Of a DNA stretch of 38,612 bases, positions 20,101-28,800 are shown piece by piece (position 1 is the stretch's first letter; each line of letters opens with the position of its first letter). A model generated the notes under the pieces. It was not told where the DNA came from. It searched no databases and was given only the letters and a program-made list of their open reading frames with translations. This DNA is from a virus: IMG/VR virus record IMGVR_UViG_3300030406_003399, positions 7,556 to 46,167 of that record; one strand, given 5' to 3'. The position numbers and the translations under genes are program-made.

Positions 20101-21212
20101 ACATGTCTCAAAAAATAACTAAAGATTTAAATCCTACTTATGGCTCTATACAAGCTTTAAAAACTAGAGATACAGATGTTGTTGTTTTCACAGAAGATAA
20201 AGTGTTGAAAGTTTTGTCAAATAAAGATGCTTTGTTTAACGCTGATGGTAACCCACAGTTAACAGCTACAGAAAGAGTTTTAGGTCAAGCTATACCTTTT
20301 GTAGGTGATTATGGAATATCTAAAAATCCAGAGTCTTTAGCAACAGATCAATATAGGATGTACTTTGCTGATGCGCAAAGAGGTGCTGTATTAAGATTAT
20401 CTATGGACGGTTTAACACCTATATCTAATGTTGGTATGAAAACTTATTTTAGAGAAAACTTAAGATATAATAAGTTTTTATTAGGTACATTTGATACTGT
20501 TAGCGGTGAATATAATTTAACAATAGATAAATCTTATTCGACAGCTGATTATAATAATAGTAGTTTATTTCCAGATTCTATATGGGAAGAGTATGGTAAT
20601 TTAAACTCTGATTTAGCGACTGCTGGAATAACTACTGTTAGTGCATTAAGAACTCATTATCTTGATTATGGACAATATGAAAAAAGAAAACCATTTTCAA
20701 CAAGCGTTAGCTACAAACCTGTAACAGTTTCTTTCAGTGAAGAATCAAAAGGTTGGGTTAGTTTTAAATCTTTTGTTCCTGAAGCAGGTGAATCTGTTGC
20801 TGGTTGTTATACAACAGCTAGTAAAGACAAAATATGGAAACACTATACTAGTAGTAATTATAATAATTTTTACGGCGTTCAATATGAGTCTGATATAACT
20901 GTTTTGTTTAACGACAATCCTGGTTTAGTTAAGTCTTTTAAAACTGTTAGCTATGAAGGTTCTCAAGGTAACGTAGAGCAAAACCTAGCTGACACAGATG
21001 AGTTTTATAATTTAACTAATATAAAAGGTTGGCAAGTAGAGCTAATTGAAACAGATAAGCAAAGTGGAAGTGTTAATGAGTTTATAGAAAAAGAAGGTAA
21101 GTGGTATAATAAAATAAGTGGGCTCGCAACTACAATAAGTAATTTAGATACTGGTGAGTTCACTGTTCAAGGTATTGGTAATCCAGTTATTACTCCAGTG
21201 TATAATTCATAA
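14136..21212 (+). CDS. Giant tail hub / stabilisation protein (P22 gp10/T7 gp12-like) with inserted modules
   Basis: 2,358 residues. The N-terminus FIGAKMNKDLDERLVPNGEY is the hallmark of tail stabilisation or muzzle proteins in podoviruses ('G-x-M-N-K-D-L-D-E-R-L-V-P-N-G-x-Y-R-x-A'). Further gp10/gp12-like segments are SRYK-type FSCRYKYEDGEYSSFGPFSD (about 678-697), ITANRLLYGNYVQGYDI (about 815-831) and a late propeller block near 1990-2110 (DTDVVVFTEDKVLKVLSNKD). Inserted into this frame are a CBM4/9-like jelly roll (about 290-475, ending YIDNVSVKEATP) and a short helical 'NPDL-HYxxYGxxE' module (about 2143-2188). Usual gp10/gp12 proteins have 470-800 residues, so this copy likely also carries host-binding functions. 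Confidence 0.75.
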   Translation: MPEIKHTFIGAKMNKDLDERLVPNGEYREANNIQVRTTDTDAAGTAQNIKGNTQVGSFREETNPETQEKTRTVGSVKDEKNDKIYFFQAAPPVGELALQNVGGNDNTDIHVFTDSIIEQDVYGGSVPVFIDEHTIVCRAKEAFNFELQDFVIPSIGNNTENTHFHMLRITDLTLIEKVRVGMKVEIFDSSNTNRTPNLIIRDIAVHENGTFLVFHAGIAKNIGIQGLIQADNAYVKFTAPKVLNFDYSKKVTAINVIDRLLFWSDGANEPKKINIDRSKAGTQPLTVGGEEYVINGDFSEDITININSTNLPANGWAVTGGLNGGFSTTGSGTSESDIVTPSVYNSETDTITNSDGTPPGLIPGKLYLNKVQHFNPANHVNNGSVRRNVSLTPGVTYTYSFDYNVISGTLKSDLNGATNTDVNLTGTGVYSLSFTAATSTLTIIYYANTSDSSNPDINVTAYIDNVSVKEATPSTSYKHTKLFVKNPKDIASGTFIPVTDLAVYNNEGDSIDDNIKEEHITVIRKAPTVAPSLILNETDRGEGNATSYTTDSFFVSPDSQAITSTVSVGDIRVFTDTSFESTIYRVNDILLFTSIYTDATIDFEEEIGIDCKFISYLDADQQQVTQATNTIKVEIIGFSGSGVEQSLDNLTADVNQWEITLKQKDPLFELKLGRFSCRYKYEDGEYSSFGPFSDIAFLPGFFNYQARNGYNVGMKNNVREIILKDFIPFKTIPLDVCGVDILYKPTNSANCFVVKSIERGVDAEWELFTPNTNNPTQKLSGQLSITSEAIHTVLSEDQVLRTWDNVPRYAQAQEITANRLLYGNYVQGYDIQLPVSITQEVVSERIDQIKSPNKSLKTIRDYKWGVVFGDKYGRETPVFTSSYSAGYTDNFSALTGDVSLDKKFCEFKNHFKVKQQWTNPVNSNNTPPDWAEYVKYYVKESSNEYYNLVLNRWYYADEFQTTAWLSFQSTDRSKLDEETYLILKTENGTQKAITTEARYNIIAIENTAPDFIKTKNLSIGSVVASPGDNGTGSSIWSSGNGATSTQTPPDLLIAPGENGRLISVATNVWLGLFGLNADGTEVEKDTKISLRIRGEDQTGVPKYTRWTEVTNWNYATADVTQGGSVEFFNIYYADTLGDEANMFQRFVDDVDNNYTDTVIGLTYYIEFKKQITENKPEFDGRFFVKVEVDSNLETFVLKKTNADQQYIQQGIFNVDYVESESTNSAVSGDKAGETWNFGEGNGWWFNAFDIVDDFGYLDNGVQFEDGSANIDQLALNTNANLNGGSPIKWKWEQDGSQTSGGGGPMTGGTWQGSSNSNTEAFSLASFEFGYQFGGYPLGFTGDIIPPSPSEGLAGGFAFYCWRQQTIDFWTSRKSSVGSRPFLDKAAIAGTKVSSYQGAGSVLQVGTMTIGNQQDQKSTGLDAGSIDSSVAEGNAVQVGAPSVGLGRMCLAVCGYDSIDDLNQGDRVFMQEMGTLGTLFRFAADQDNVYRVLSVENYVNPANNTKWHNYYENIQIQSDNSNNNNRIGIRINFRKVDENLMTTSEGIDVNTFDPRGLVRHDGTEAFKIEILRNADVGGDQIVFEEDLSVFETEPKEDVDLDIYYEASNAIPIILNEENINNFSPIGCGITVERLSEDSVITAPLPGAQTTDIINQPAHQVTDLIAKPRIFNEDLSSDLIGELNLPTNSDGTQEFGIGDPIIEIKNLNANGDFVDYAHGIYVGDTIVFHHKNGMKTRSKVTGFYEKKPINQSGNVVTNVYAPREFLEKTIQAIPNDLGASSVIETDAWFPYAGTLCNKVNFVDSVLAGDFVAGEYQLVEYVQLDANDLEVADSRRNAPPGIVINLVSTDDSDNVDGVELTSSTATPFYFQTSAGVNQTRSEFETSNVNGIKFKCKFLKITDEASPGSTDGHYSISRDVWKQPVDLNWFNCYSYGNGVESDRIRDSFNAPRIDNGVKVSTTFSGYKEEQKPTGLIYSGLYNSTSELNSLNEFNMSQKITKDLNPTYGSIQALKTRDTDVVVFTEDKVLKVLSNKDALFNADGNPQLTATERVLGQAIPFVGDYGISKNPESLATDQYRMYFADAQRGAVLRLSMDGLTPISNVGMKTYFRENLRYNKFLLGTFDTVSGEYNLTIDKSYSTADYNNSSLFPDSIWEEYGNLNSDLATAGITTVSALRTHYLDYGQYEKRKPFSTSVSYKPVTVSFSEESKGWVSFKSFVPEAGESVAGCYTTASKDKIWKHYTSSNYNNFYGVQYESDITVLFNDNPGLVKSFKTVSYEGSQGNVEQNLADTDEFYNLTNIKGWQVELIETDKQSGSVNEFIEKEGKWYNKISGLATTISNLDTGEFTVQGIGNPVITPVYNS

Positions 21213-21224
21213 TAAAATAAATAA

Positions 21225-22865
21225 ATGCAATTTTCAGTTAACATAATAGACTTTATAAATAGAAACTCTGGTGTTGTTACTTTTACAGCTGTTGATTCTT
21301 TTATAATATCAGAGTCAACTAAGTTTGGTGGATTTGCTGATGAACAAAAAATATACAATATAAAAGGTAACACTAGTCTTACTGGTTCTTTTAAAATAGC
21401 TAGTATTAAAATAGAAACAAAAGCAACTAGTAATAGGTTAAGACATTTTTTAAATGCACCATCTTTAAGTTCTAATAGCAATATTACTTTTTTATTTAAG
21501 AGCGCTGAAAATGAAATAGTAGCTAATGAAGATGCTAAGCATAGACCCGGTACTTATACTAAGTCTTATAACTTTGATATAATGTATTTTAATACATCAT
21601 CTGTAGGTACAGCTAGTAACTTAATAGCTGAATTAATATATCAAGATTCTGAAATACCAGCTCCAATAAACGGTACTACAGACGGTGTAAGAACACTAAC
21701 TAATATAGCGTATGGTAATAGCGTAATAAATAAAAATGGTGAAACAAGAGAAATTAAAATATTTGGTAGCCCTGGAACAACTGGTAGATTAACTGTTGTT
21801 GATGATAACAACAATTCATTATTAAACGAAAGTCTTGGAGCTTATCAACAAGTATTAGCTTTAAGAAATGAACGGGTGCTAGACATTTACGATACTAGAA
21901 ACACATCTGCTAGTTATTATGATAAAACACCAAATGCTAAATTAGCTGATAGTGATGTTATAGATAGAACTGGATCTACTATAAAAGCTCTTAAATTTGA
22001 AATACCAGCCAGTGGCGTCTATACATGTACAGTAGATTTTCCAAGCGTCATATCTAGAGCTACAGCTGTTAATGGTAGTATGGCTTCTAGTGGTGCCACT
22101 AAAATTAAATTTTATAATTTAACAGGTGTTAAACCTGGTGATAGAGTAATATTAAATTCTAGTAACGATAGAACCACTGGTATAACAGTTTCTAATTTAA
22201 ATCCAGATGGAGATGACGAGCGTGAGTGTACTTTATCTTCTAGCTTAACAGCTGCTAATAACGCTACTGTTACATTTGAAAGATCTAGAACTTATACTAT
22301 ATTCTTATATCCACTTGAAGGACAATCATCTCTTTCAACAACCACTTCTATGCAAGATAAAATTAAAGATGGTTGTATTATTAATCAGTATGTAGATCCT
22401 GTATTAACTATAAAAGCGTTAGGTAATGGTGCTTATACTATAACTAATTTTAATGGAGTAAGTACTGGTCTTTCAGCTGGCGCTGGTCAAGATCATGAGA
22501 AAAAATTTATTGGACGAAGTGGTGGAGATAGCTATGGTATTAACGCATCAAACCCTTTACAAACATTTTCTTTTAGCTATTTATTAACAGCTTCTAGTGC
22601 TAAAAATTTTAGCATAGTATCAACTCCTCAATTTTTAATACCTCCAGACGTTAGACTAGATGCTAGTGGTAAGATTATAGAAGGATCTAGTTGGACAAAC
22701 ACTAGTAATAATGGTGGAGCTGTAGTTTATATATATAATATAGCTTTAACAGCGGCTGGTAGTAATACAATAACAGTTTCTTATGACTTAAATATATATA
22801 GTTTTGGTTCAAGAGACGTAACGATGGAAATAGATTTTAACAAAATATTTAATTATACACCTTAA
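21225..22865 (+). CDS. Beta-rich tail/fibre protein
   Basis: 546 residues, Ser/Thr/Asn-rich and strand-rich, with no signal peptide or membrane segment. Recognisable stretches include KASIKIETKATSNRLRHF-like segments near residue 65, a loop-rich centre with MASSGATKIKFYNLTGVKPG and DRVILNSSNDRTTGITVSNL (a small 'G-D-x-V ... I-x-V' barrel), and the end GSRDVTMEIDFNKIFNYTP. It lies between the giant hub and a small tail protein, separated by 12 and 1 bases, so it most likely joins the tail as a fibre base, spike or ring component. No family is identified with certainty. Confidence 0.55.
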   Translation: MQFSVNIIDFINRNSGVVTFTAVDSFIISESTKFGGFADEQKIYNIKGNTSLTGSFKIASIKIETKATSNRLRHFLNAPSLSSNSNITFLFKSAENEIVANEDAKHRPGTYTKSYNFDIMYFNTSSVGTASNLIAELIYQDSEIPAPINGTTDGVRTLTNIAYGNSVINKNGETREIKIFGSPGTTGRLTVVDDNNNSLLNESLGAYQQVLALRNERVLDIYDTRNTSASYYDKTPNAKLADSDVIDRTGSTIKALKFEIPASGVYTCTVDFPSVISRATAVNGSMASSGATKIKFYNLTGVKPGDRVILNSSNDRTTGITVSNLNPDGDDERECTLSSSLTAANNATVTFERSRTYTIFLYPLEGQSSLSTTTSMQDKIKDGCIINQYVDPVLTIKALGNGAYTITNFNGVSTGLSAGAGQDHEKKFIGRSGGDSYGINASNPLQTFSFSYLLTASSAKNFSIVSTPQFLIPPDVRLDASGKIIEGSSWTNTSNNGGAVVYIYNIALTAAGSNTITVSYDLNIYSFGSRDVTMEIDFNKIFNYTP

Positions 22866-22866
22866 T

Positions 22867-23226
22867 ATGGCTACTATAGATTTAACATTTGCAAAAGAAA
22901 ACACATCAATAGTTAAAGGCGACACTGTTTATTTTAACAACCCAACAACTGCTAATGGATTTACAACGTCTGGTAACAATACAAAAATTGGTGAAGTTGC
23001 AAGTATAACCATAAACGATTCTAATCAGCAGGTTATAAGTGTTACTACAACACTAAGTGGTCTTGGTAGTTTGTCAACAAGTAGCTTTATATTTTTTAGT
23101 AAAGATAATAAATACAATATGTCTTCATTAAAAGGTTATTTTGCTTCTATGAAACTTAAAAACGACACAACAGATGCTGCGGAGTTATTTTCTGTTAGTT
23201 GTGAAATAGCTCCTAGTAGTAAATAA
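22867..23226 (+). CDS. Small tail-associated structural protein
   Basis: 119 residues with two parts: a small barrel-like segment (IVKGDTVYFNNP, IGEVASITINDSNQQVISVT) and a conserved-looking end NKYNMSSLKGYFASMKLKND, then AELFSVSCEIAPSSK. The ending 'N-M-S-S-L-x-G-Y-x-A-x-x-K/F-x-N ... A-E-L-F-x-V-x-x-E-x-x-S-S-K' is, from memory, frequent in short virion proteins of marine phages downstream of tail genes. The 'K-G-D-x-V/I ... G-x-V-x-x-I' part resembles the C-terminal module of the 405 gene and the insert of the capsid protein. Probable structural protein of the tail; exact position unknown. Confidence 0.55.
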   Translation: MATIDLTFAKENTSIVKGDTVYFNNPTTANGFTTSGNNTKIGEVASITINDSNQQVISVTTTLSGLGSLSTSSFIFFSKDNKYNMSSLKGYFASMKLKNDTTDAAELFSVSCEIAPSSK

Positions 23227-23237
23227 TTAGCAAAAAA

Positions 23238-23247
23238 TGTAACTATA
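23238..23247 (+). promoter_or_regulatory. TGTAACTATA motif, copy 2 (before internal-protein genes)
   Basis: Second exact copy of the 10-mer, in the 26-base gap before the ATG at 23253 (six bases from motif end to start codon). So short a leader makes a classic promoter with a start site downstream awkward unless the mRNA is nearly leaderless; a translational or RNA-level element is also possible. Confidence 0.45.
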
Positions 23248-23252
23248 CTTAT

Positions 23253-24005
23253 ATGAAAAAATCTCCTTTTAAATTTTTAGGAATGGTTAGCGGTATACCT
23301 GCAGCTCGTGCAAAAATTATGAACACGCCTGATCAAACATCTAGCTACGGTGGCATATCTGATATGTTTAAAAGAGCTTTAGGAGCTACTGTACCTAAAG
23401 CAGCTGCAAGAATGTTGAGCGAAGCTAGACAGGCATTTGCAGATTTTGAATTAAATAGATTTAAAAACGCTTATAGTAATTTAAAATTATCAAATCCATA
23501 TGAAAATATGGAAAATTATCTTGAAGAAGAAACTATAAATCAACAAAGAAAAAATTTTGAAGATGCAACATTAAGGCAGAGTCAAGCTAATATATTAAGA
23601 TCTTCAAGACAATCTGCTGGTGTAGCTGGTATAGCTAGTGTAGCTCAAGCATTAGTTCAACAAAACCAAATAGCTCAACAAAGATCTGCAGCTAATGTTG
23701 AGATGCAACTAAACCAAAGTAGATTAGCTGGTGCTCAAGAACAATTTAGAATAGATGCTCTAGAAGCTTCTAATAGAAATGTAGCGGATATGTTTAGGTT
23801 GAGACAAGCTGATACCTTAGGTAAAATAAATGAAAATGAATTTATGCGTAGAGTTAAAAACCAAGTAGATATAGAAAAACAAGCAGAAGAAGAGCACAAA
23901 GCTTACGTAGGTAATATATTTAGAGTTTTCGGAATAGCTGGTAGAGGTTTGGGTCCAGCTACAGATCCTACTGGACCACCTGCAGCTAGTTCTCTTGGAA
24001 CGTAA
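23253..24005 (+). CDS. Internal virion (ejection) protein A, paralogue of the next gene
   Basis: 250 residues, helical and rich in Ala, Gln and Arg, the usual look of small ejected proteins of podoviruses (compare T7 gp14). A Gly/Ala segment QSAGVAGIASVAQALVQQNQ (about 120-139) could insert in or cross a membrane. It aligns almost without gaps to the next gene: SNPYENMENY (80-89), RQSQANIL (108-115), AQQRSAANVE (141-150) and NRNVADMFRL (174-183) each have a counterpart there. A Pro/Gly-rich tail ends the protein. It lies upstream of a helical protein and the giant polyvalent protein, the usual order for internal core proteins. Function is inferred from composition and order. Confidence 0.6.
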   Translation: MKKSPFKFLGMVSGIPAARAKIMNTPDQTSSYGGISDMFKRALGATVPKAAARMLSEARQAFADFELNRFKNAYSNLKLSNPYENMENYLEEETINQQRKNFEDATLRQSQANILRSSRQSAGVAGIASVAQALVQQNQIAQQRSAANVEMQLNQSRLAGAQEQFRIDALEASNRNVADMFRLRQADTLGKINENEFMRRVKNQVDIEKQAEEEHKAYVGNIFRVFGIAGRGLGPATDPTGPPAASSLGT

Positions 24006-24028
24006 TATTAACTTTAAAATAAAAAAAC

Positions 24029-24826
24029 ATGAGTGTTTTAAATATTATGTCAATAGTACAAAATGCAGTAGCAACTGGAACGGCAGCAGCATCAGCTGGA
24101 GCAGCATCAGGTGGTGGTGGTTTTATGCTTGGTTTTAAAATGCTTGCAGATCTTCTTCAAAAACGAAGAGAAGTTGAGCGTCAATTAAAAATTCAACTAA
24201 ATAAAGAAAAAGAAGCTAGAAAAGAAGTTGAAAGATATAGAGGTATATATCAAGGTGTTAATATATCTAATCCATATTCTAACTTAACAAATCCTTTTGA
24301 AGGTATTAAACTAAACTTAACAGCTGGCGCTGAAGTTAGTAGAGATCAGTTTCAAAGATCACAAGCAAACACATTAGCTGATTTTAAAGCTGGTAGCAGC
24401 AGTAGTGGTATAGCTCAAAGAGTTAAGTTACTTTCTCAAATGGGTATGGATGCTGCTCAAAGGTCTGCTGCTAGTATACAGAATATTGATCCACTTATGC
24501 AAAGACAAGAGGCTAGAATAGATCAACTACAAAGATCTGGTAGAAATGTTTCTGCAATGTTTGAAGCTAAAAAGCTTGAAAAAGCTATGGGTGATCAAAT
24601 TAAAGATATTAAGTTTTCAGATGCTAGACTAAAAGGAGCTTTACAAAGAGAAAGAAACATGGCGAAATTTATGAGTAATCAATTTTTTGGTAGAATGCCT
24701 AGTGGTATATCTGATGAATATAAAGATTTATTTAAAAATCAAAATAAATTTTATACAAGCGCAAGCGAAAGAAATAGGATTCTTGGTATTAGTAGTGATG
24801 CTACAAGTAGTCAAACAAATAATTAA
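24029..24826 (+). CDS. Internal virion (ejection) protein B, paralogue of the preceding gene
   Basis: 265 residues. The N-terminus has an Ala/Gly-rich hydrophobic stretch (VATGTAAASAGAASGGGGFM, 14-33) suited to membrane insertion, followed by a basic coiled coil (KRREVERQLKIQLNKEKEAR). It shares with the upstream gene SNPYSNLTNP (80-89), RSQANTL (110-116), AAQRSAASIQ (142-151) and GRNVSAMFEA (171-180) at nearly the same residue numbers, showing a tandem duplication with divergence. It probably sits inside the capsid around the portal and enters the cell with the DNA. The C-terminal 60 residues (FFGRMPSGISDEYKDLF) are unique to this copy. Confidence 0.6.
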   Translation: MSVLNIMSIVQNAVATGTAAASAGAASGGGGFMLGFKMLADLLQKRREVERQLKIQLNKEKEARKEVERYRGIYQGVNISNPYSNLTNPFEGIKLNLTAGAEVSRDQFQRSQANTLADFKAGSSSSGIAQRVKLLSQMGMDAAQRSAASIQNIDPLMQRQEARIDQLQRSGRNVSAMFEAKKLEKAMGDQIKDIKFSDARLKGALQRERNMAKFMSNQFFGRMPSGISDEYKDLFKNQNKFYTSASERNRILGISSDATSSQTNN

Positions 24827-24832
24827 ATTATA

Positions 24833-25801
24833 ATGAGTAATATAAGTCAAATAGATATAGATAATATTTTAGATTACAACTTTGATACTAGTGTTGAAAA
24901 CTGGTTTAAAAGAACTGGTGATGTTACTGAAACAGAGATACAAAAAAGAGAAGAAAATTTAAAGGTTCTTCAAAAACAATATTTAGAAGAAGAAGAAAAA
25001 GCAACTAGTGGCCAAGATAAACAAAATATATTAAGTAAGTATCAAAGACACATGCTAGATGCAAGATCTAATGACGATAATTCTATAGAAATAAGAGATC
25101 AACTCGCATTTGTAAATGGTAATCCATCGTTAACTGGTAACTCTTGGAAAGAATTTAAAAAAAGTCCTGTTGGTCAAGAGATGGCTCAGATTATGGATGG
25201 TAGTAAAGAGTTAACTTACGATGAAAAAAACAATGTACATGGCTACGAAATACAAGGTCAAGTTCTTTCTTTAGAAGATATAAGAAGAATAATAGAAATG
25301 CACACTATGGATAACTCTAGTAAAAACGTTCTTGCTGGTGTTATGGAATATGCTCAAACACTAGGCTCTTTTGAAGACGCTGGTGAGTTAAATACTTTTG
25401 ATATAGCAACTAAAATCAGAAATGAGGTTGTTGAAAAAGGTAATATAAATTCTTTAATAAATGATAATCACGTTTTAACAGAGGGTGGTAGCTTTAAACA
25501 AGATTTATTAAACAGACTTCAAGGTATGAAGTACGAAGATGTTGGAATAACTGAAGACATGTTAAACAACATAGATAAAAATTTAGAAGCGGTTAAAATA
25601 TCTGACGGTATAACTAAAGATGAAGCTGAGTTAATAGCAAATGAATTATTGAAAGACGATAAGTTAACAAAAGATTATTTAACTAATTATTTCACTCAAC
25701 ATATAAAAGATCAATACAATTATATGTATGGTGAAAAACAAAAAGCTAGAGAACAAGGAGCTTTAAATAATATAGAAAACTATAAACAAGGTTCTTTATA
25801 A
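24833..25801 (+). CDS. Helical internal virion protein candidate
   Basis: 322 residues, mainly charged helices with no catalytic motif that I recognise. It opens ISQIDIDNILDYNFDTSVEN, has a coiled coil at about 40-65 (ENLKVLQKQYLEEEEK), LSLEDIRRIIEMHTMD near residue 145 and a C-terminal helix with IKDQYNYMYGEKQKAREQGA. Six bases separate it from the preceding paralogue pair, and the giant polyvalent gene follows, so it is most likely a core or ejection protein. No peptidoglycan hydrolase signature is visible. An assembly chaperone for the giant protein is an alternative. Confidence 0.5.
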   Translation: MSNISQIDIDNILDYNFDTSVENWFKRTGDVTETEIQKREENLKVLQKQYLEEEEKATSGQDKQNILSKYQRHMLDARSNDDNSIEIRDQLAFVNGNPSLTGNSWKEFKKSPVGQEMAQIMDGSKELTYDEKNNVHGYEIQGQVLSLEDIRRIIEMHTMDNSSKNVLAGVMEYAQTLGSFEDAGELNTFDIATKIRNEVVEKGNINSLINDNHVLTEGGSFKQDLLNRLQGMKYEDVGITEDMLNNIDKNLEAVKISDGITKDEAELIANELLKDDKLTKDYLTNYFTQHIKDQYNYMYGEKQKAREQGALNNIENYKQGSL

Positions 25802-25814
25802 GAACAAACTAACG

Positions 25815-25824
25815 GGTAACTAAC
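25815..25824 (+). promoter_or_regulatory. Variant GGTAACTAAC motif (before the giant gene)
   Basis: A partial copy of the repeated element, sharing GTAACTA with the three exact copies, in the 31-base gap before the ATG at 25833. Its location fits the pattern of one copy per gene block. It is weaker evidence than the exact copies because only seven bases are shared. Confidence 0.35.
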
Positions 25825-25832
25825 GAAACAGT

Positions 25833-28800
25833 ATGGAAGATAATATTTATGTTCTGTCTGATGGTAGAGTAAGAAGAGTACCAGCAGATCAGGACCAAGC
25901 ATTTCAAACAGAATTAAAAGATAAAGGTTTAACGGCTGTAATACAATCTGATATGTCGGGAAACCAAATCAGCTCTATGAAAGACGCGAGCATAGAGCAG
26001 AAAGAAGAAGCGTCAAATCTAGAGTTGGATCAAACTCAAATCAATCAAAAAAAAGATACGGAATTACAATCGGTAGATGGTTCTTTGGAGCCACCTATAA
26101 CTAGTGAAATACCTGAAATAGACCCATGGCAAAGTTTTAAAAACAATTTATCTAACTCTTTAGAAATGGTTGGAGATGTTAAAGAGTTTTGGTTTTTAGA
26201 AGGTTTTGGTAACAAGTCTTATCAAGAAGTTGCTGAAGAAGGAAACTTAGGCGCTAGGTCAGGTTTAAGTATAGCTAGTACATTAATATGGGAAAGTATT
26301 TTTGGTAGAGAAAAGTTAAAAAAATATGTTGAAAAAAATCCTAATTTTTTACAAGCCGGAACTTCTGATTCAGAAATATTTCAAAAAACTATTGAAAATT
26401 TTGAAAAAGAAAGAGAAGATAGAAAACAAACTATGACTTTTAAAGAAGCTGATAGTCTTGCAGATTATATGTCTGTTGCAGCTGGTGCCGTTGTAAATGC
26501 CGGTGGTAGCGTTGTTTATAATTTAGGAACTCTTGGTACTGGATTTTTTATGGATTTTGCTTCAGATAATTTCATTGAAGCAAATAAAATTAAAGCTAAA
26601 TCAAAAGGTAAGACATTAGATCAACTGTTAAAAGATGACGAAGCTGATGTTGCAGCTCCAATTAAAATAGCAGCTTTTCAAACAGGTTTAGAATTATTTG
26701 CTGTAGGTAAAATTTTAAGACCATTTGGTGGTGGTAAAACTATTGCAAGAAAAATTGCTAAAAAAATATCTAATAGTAAAGCAGCAAGAATCGCTTTAGA
26801 TATTTTTTCAACAGGTAATGTAGAAGCTGTAACTGAAGGTGTTCAATATGGTCTAGAGTATTATAATAAAGAATTAGCAAAAGCTAAATCTGAAGGAAAA
26901 GATATTAATGATTTAGCTACAATAGTTGACGGTATGCTTAGTGATGAAGGTCTTGAAAATGCGGCACAAGGTTTTTTTGGTGGTGCTGGATTAAGAGGTG
27001 CAGGTTATTCTGCTAAAGCTGCTAGCCAAATTAGAAAAAATGTAGATGAATTAGATATTGAAAAAGATTTAAATAGTTTAGTTAGTTTAAGAAAGAGTTA
27101 TAACAATACTAAAGATGAAGATGTTAGAGCTGGTTTAGAAGTTTCTATATCTAATATTGAAAAAAATATAAAAAACAAAATAAAAAAAGGTAATGAAATA
27201 TATAATTCATTATCTGAAGAAGGCATATCAGAAATAGAAAAACTAGGTGACTTATCTGATATGACAGCATATAGAATAAACCAATTAAATGAAAAACTTG
27301 AAAACAATAGTATATCTAAACAACAACACCAAGTAGCAATAGAAGGTTTAACAATTAAGTTTAATGAATATAGAAATAAAATATTATCTACTATTAATAC
27401 TAAAAAAGTTAAAAGCTTAATTGAAGAAGGTGATTTAAAAGGTAGTATTTCAGAGGTAAGTTCTTCTGAAATAGAAAACATGAATTTAAAAGATGATAAA
27501 GGTAATGATATTTCTAAACAAGCTGCTGGTAATTTTGGTTTTATAAAACAGTTTAAAGATGGTAGTTTTGAAATATTTTTAAACAAAGACAAGCCAGCTG
27601 TTGGTACTGCTGCTCATGAATTTTTACATGCTGTTTTGTTTAGTACTTTAGATAAAAATAAAAATATACAAAATGAATTAGCATCTTCGCTTTTAGATTA
27701 TACATCTACACTAAAAAGTGAAGGTGATCAAAATTTTGTTAATAGAATAAACGCTTATAAAGATAGCAAGGCTCTTGGTGAAGAAGTAATTACTGTTATG
27801 TCTGAATCTACATTAGACGGTAGTTTAAAATATAATGAAGGATTTTTTACTAAAATAGGTGATTCTGTTAGAAGATTTGTTAAAGGTACATTAGGTATAG
27901 AATATAAGTTTGACACTGGTAGAGATGTTTATAATTTTATAAAAGATTATAACAACACTATTAAAACAGGTAAGGTTAATAAAGCTATAATAAAGGTTGC
28001 TAAAGAAGGTGCTAGAGGTAAGCTTGTTGATAAAGCTAAAAAAGGTGAAGACACTAAACAAGATGTTGTTATAAAAGAATCTAAAGACGCTAAACCAGCT
28101 GTAGATAATCTAGCTGTTGATCCAAAAACTAAAAAGAACTATACACAATCAGAGTGGAATAGAGTTGGCGCTAAGCGAGCTATTGATACATTAAAAAAAC
28201 GAGGTTTAATGGACGGTTTAATAGCCTCTAAATATAAAATAAAGCTTGACCAAAACGAACTTCAATCTTTTGTTGCTAATGTTCTTGGATCTACAGAATT
28301 TATTAATATGATTAATCGTTTTAATAGAGGTAAACGTAATACACCAGATGAAAATGATAGTTTATTTGGTTATATACAGGGCCAATTAAGATTTAGAGCT
28401 GATGATGTATTTAAAGAAGCTGAAAGAGGTAAGGTGCCTAAAGGTACTAGAGTTAGAGAGCTAGACGCTAGAACACCTGAAGGTCAACAAAAAGTACAGC
28501 TAGAAGATACTGGTGATACAACTATAGAGCGTATAGATGAGCAAGAAATAAATTTAAGAGATGAGATAACTTATCAAACAAAACCAGAAGTTCAAGAGAG
28601 AAAGTCTACATTTAGAAGAGAAATAGGTTTAACTAGAAAAGGTAAAGTATTTAGAGAAGTTAAAAAAGCTTTACGTGTAGCTGAGTCTATAGTTAATCCT
28701 AAAAAGTTTTTAAATACATTTGAAAAAACTACATCTGACTCTTTGTTTGAATTTATGAAAACATTTTTTCCAGATACTAATAGTATGGTTAAGTATAGAG

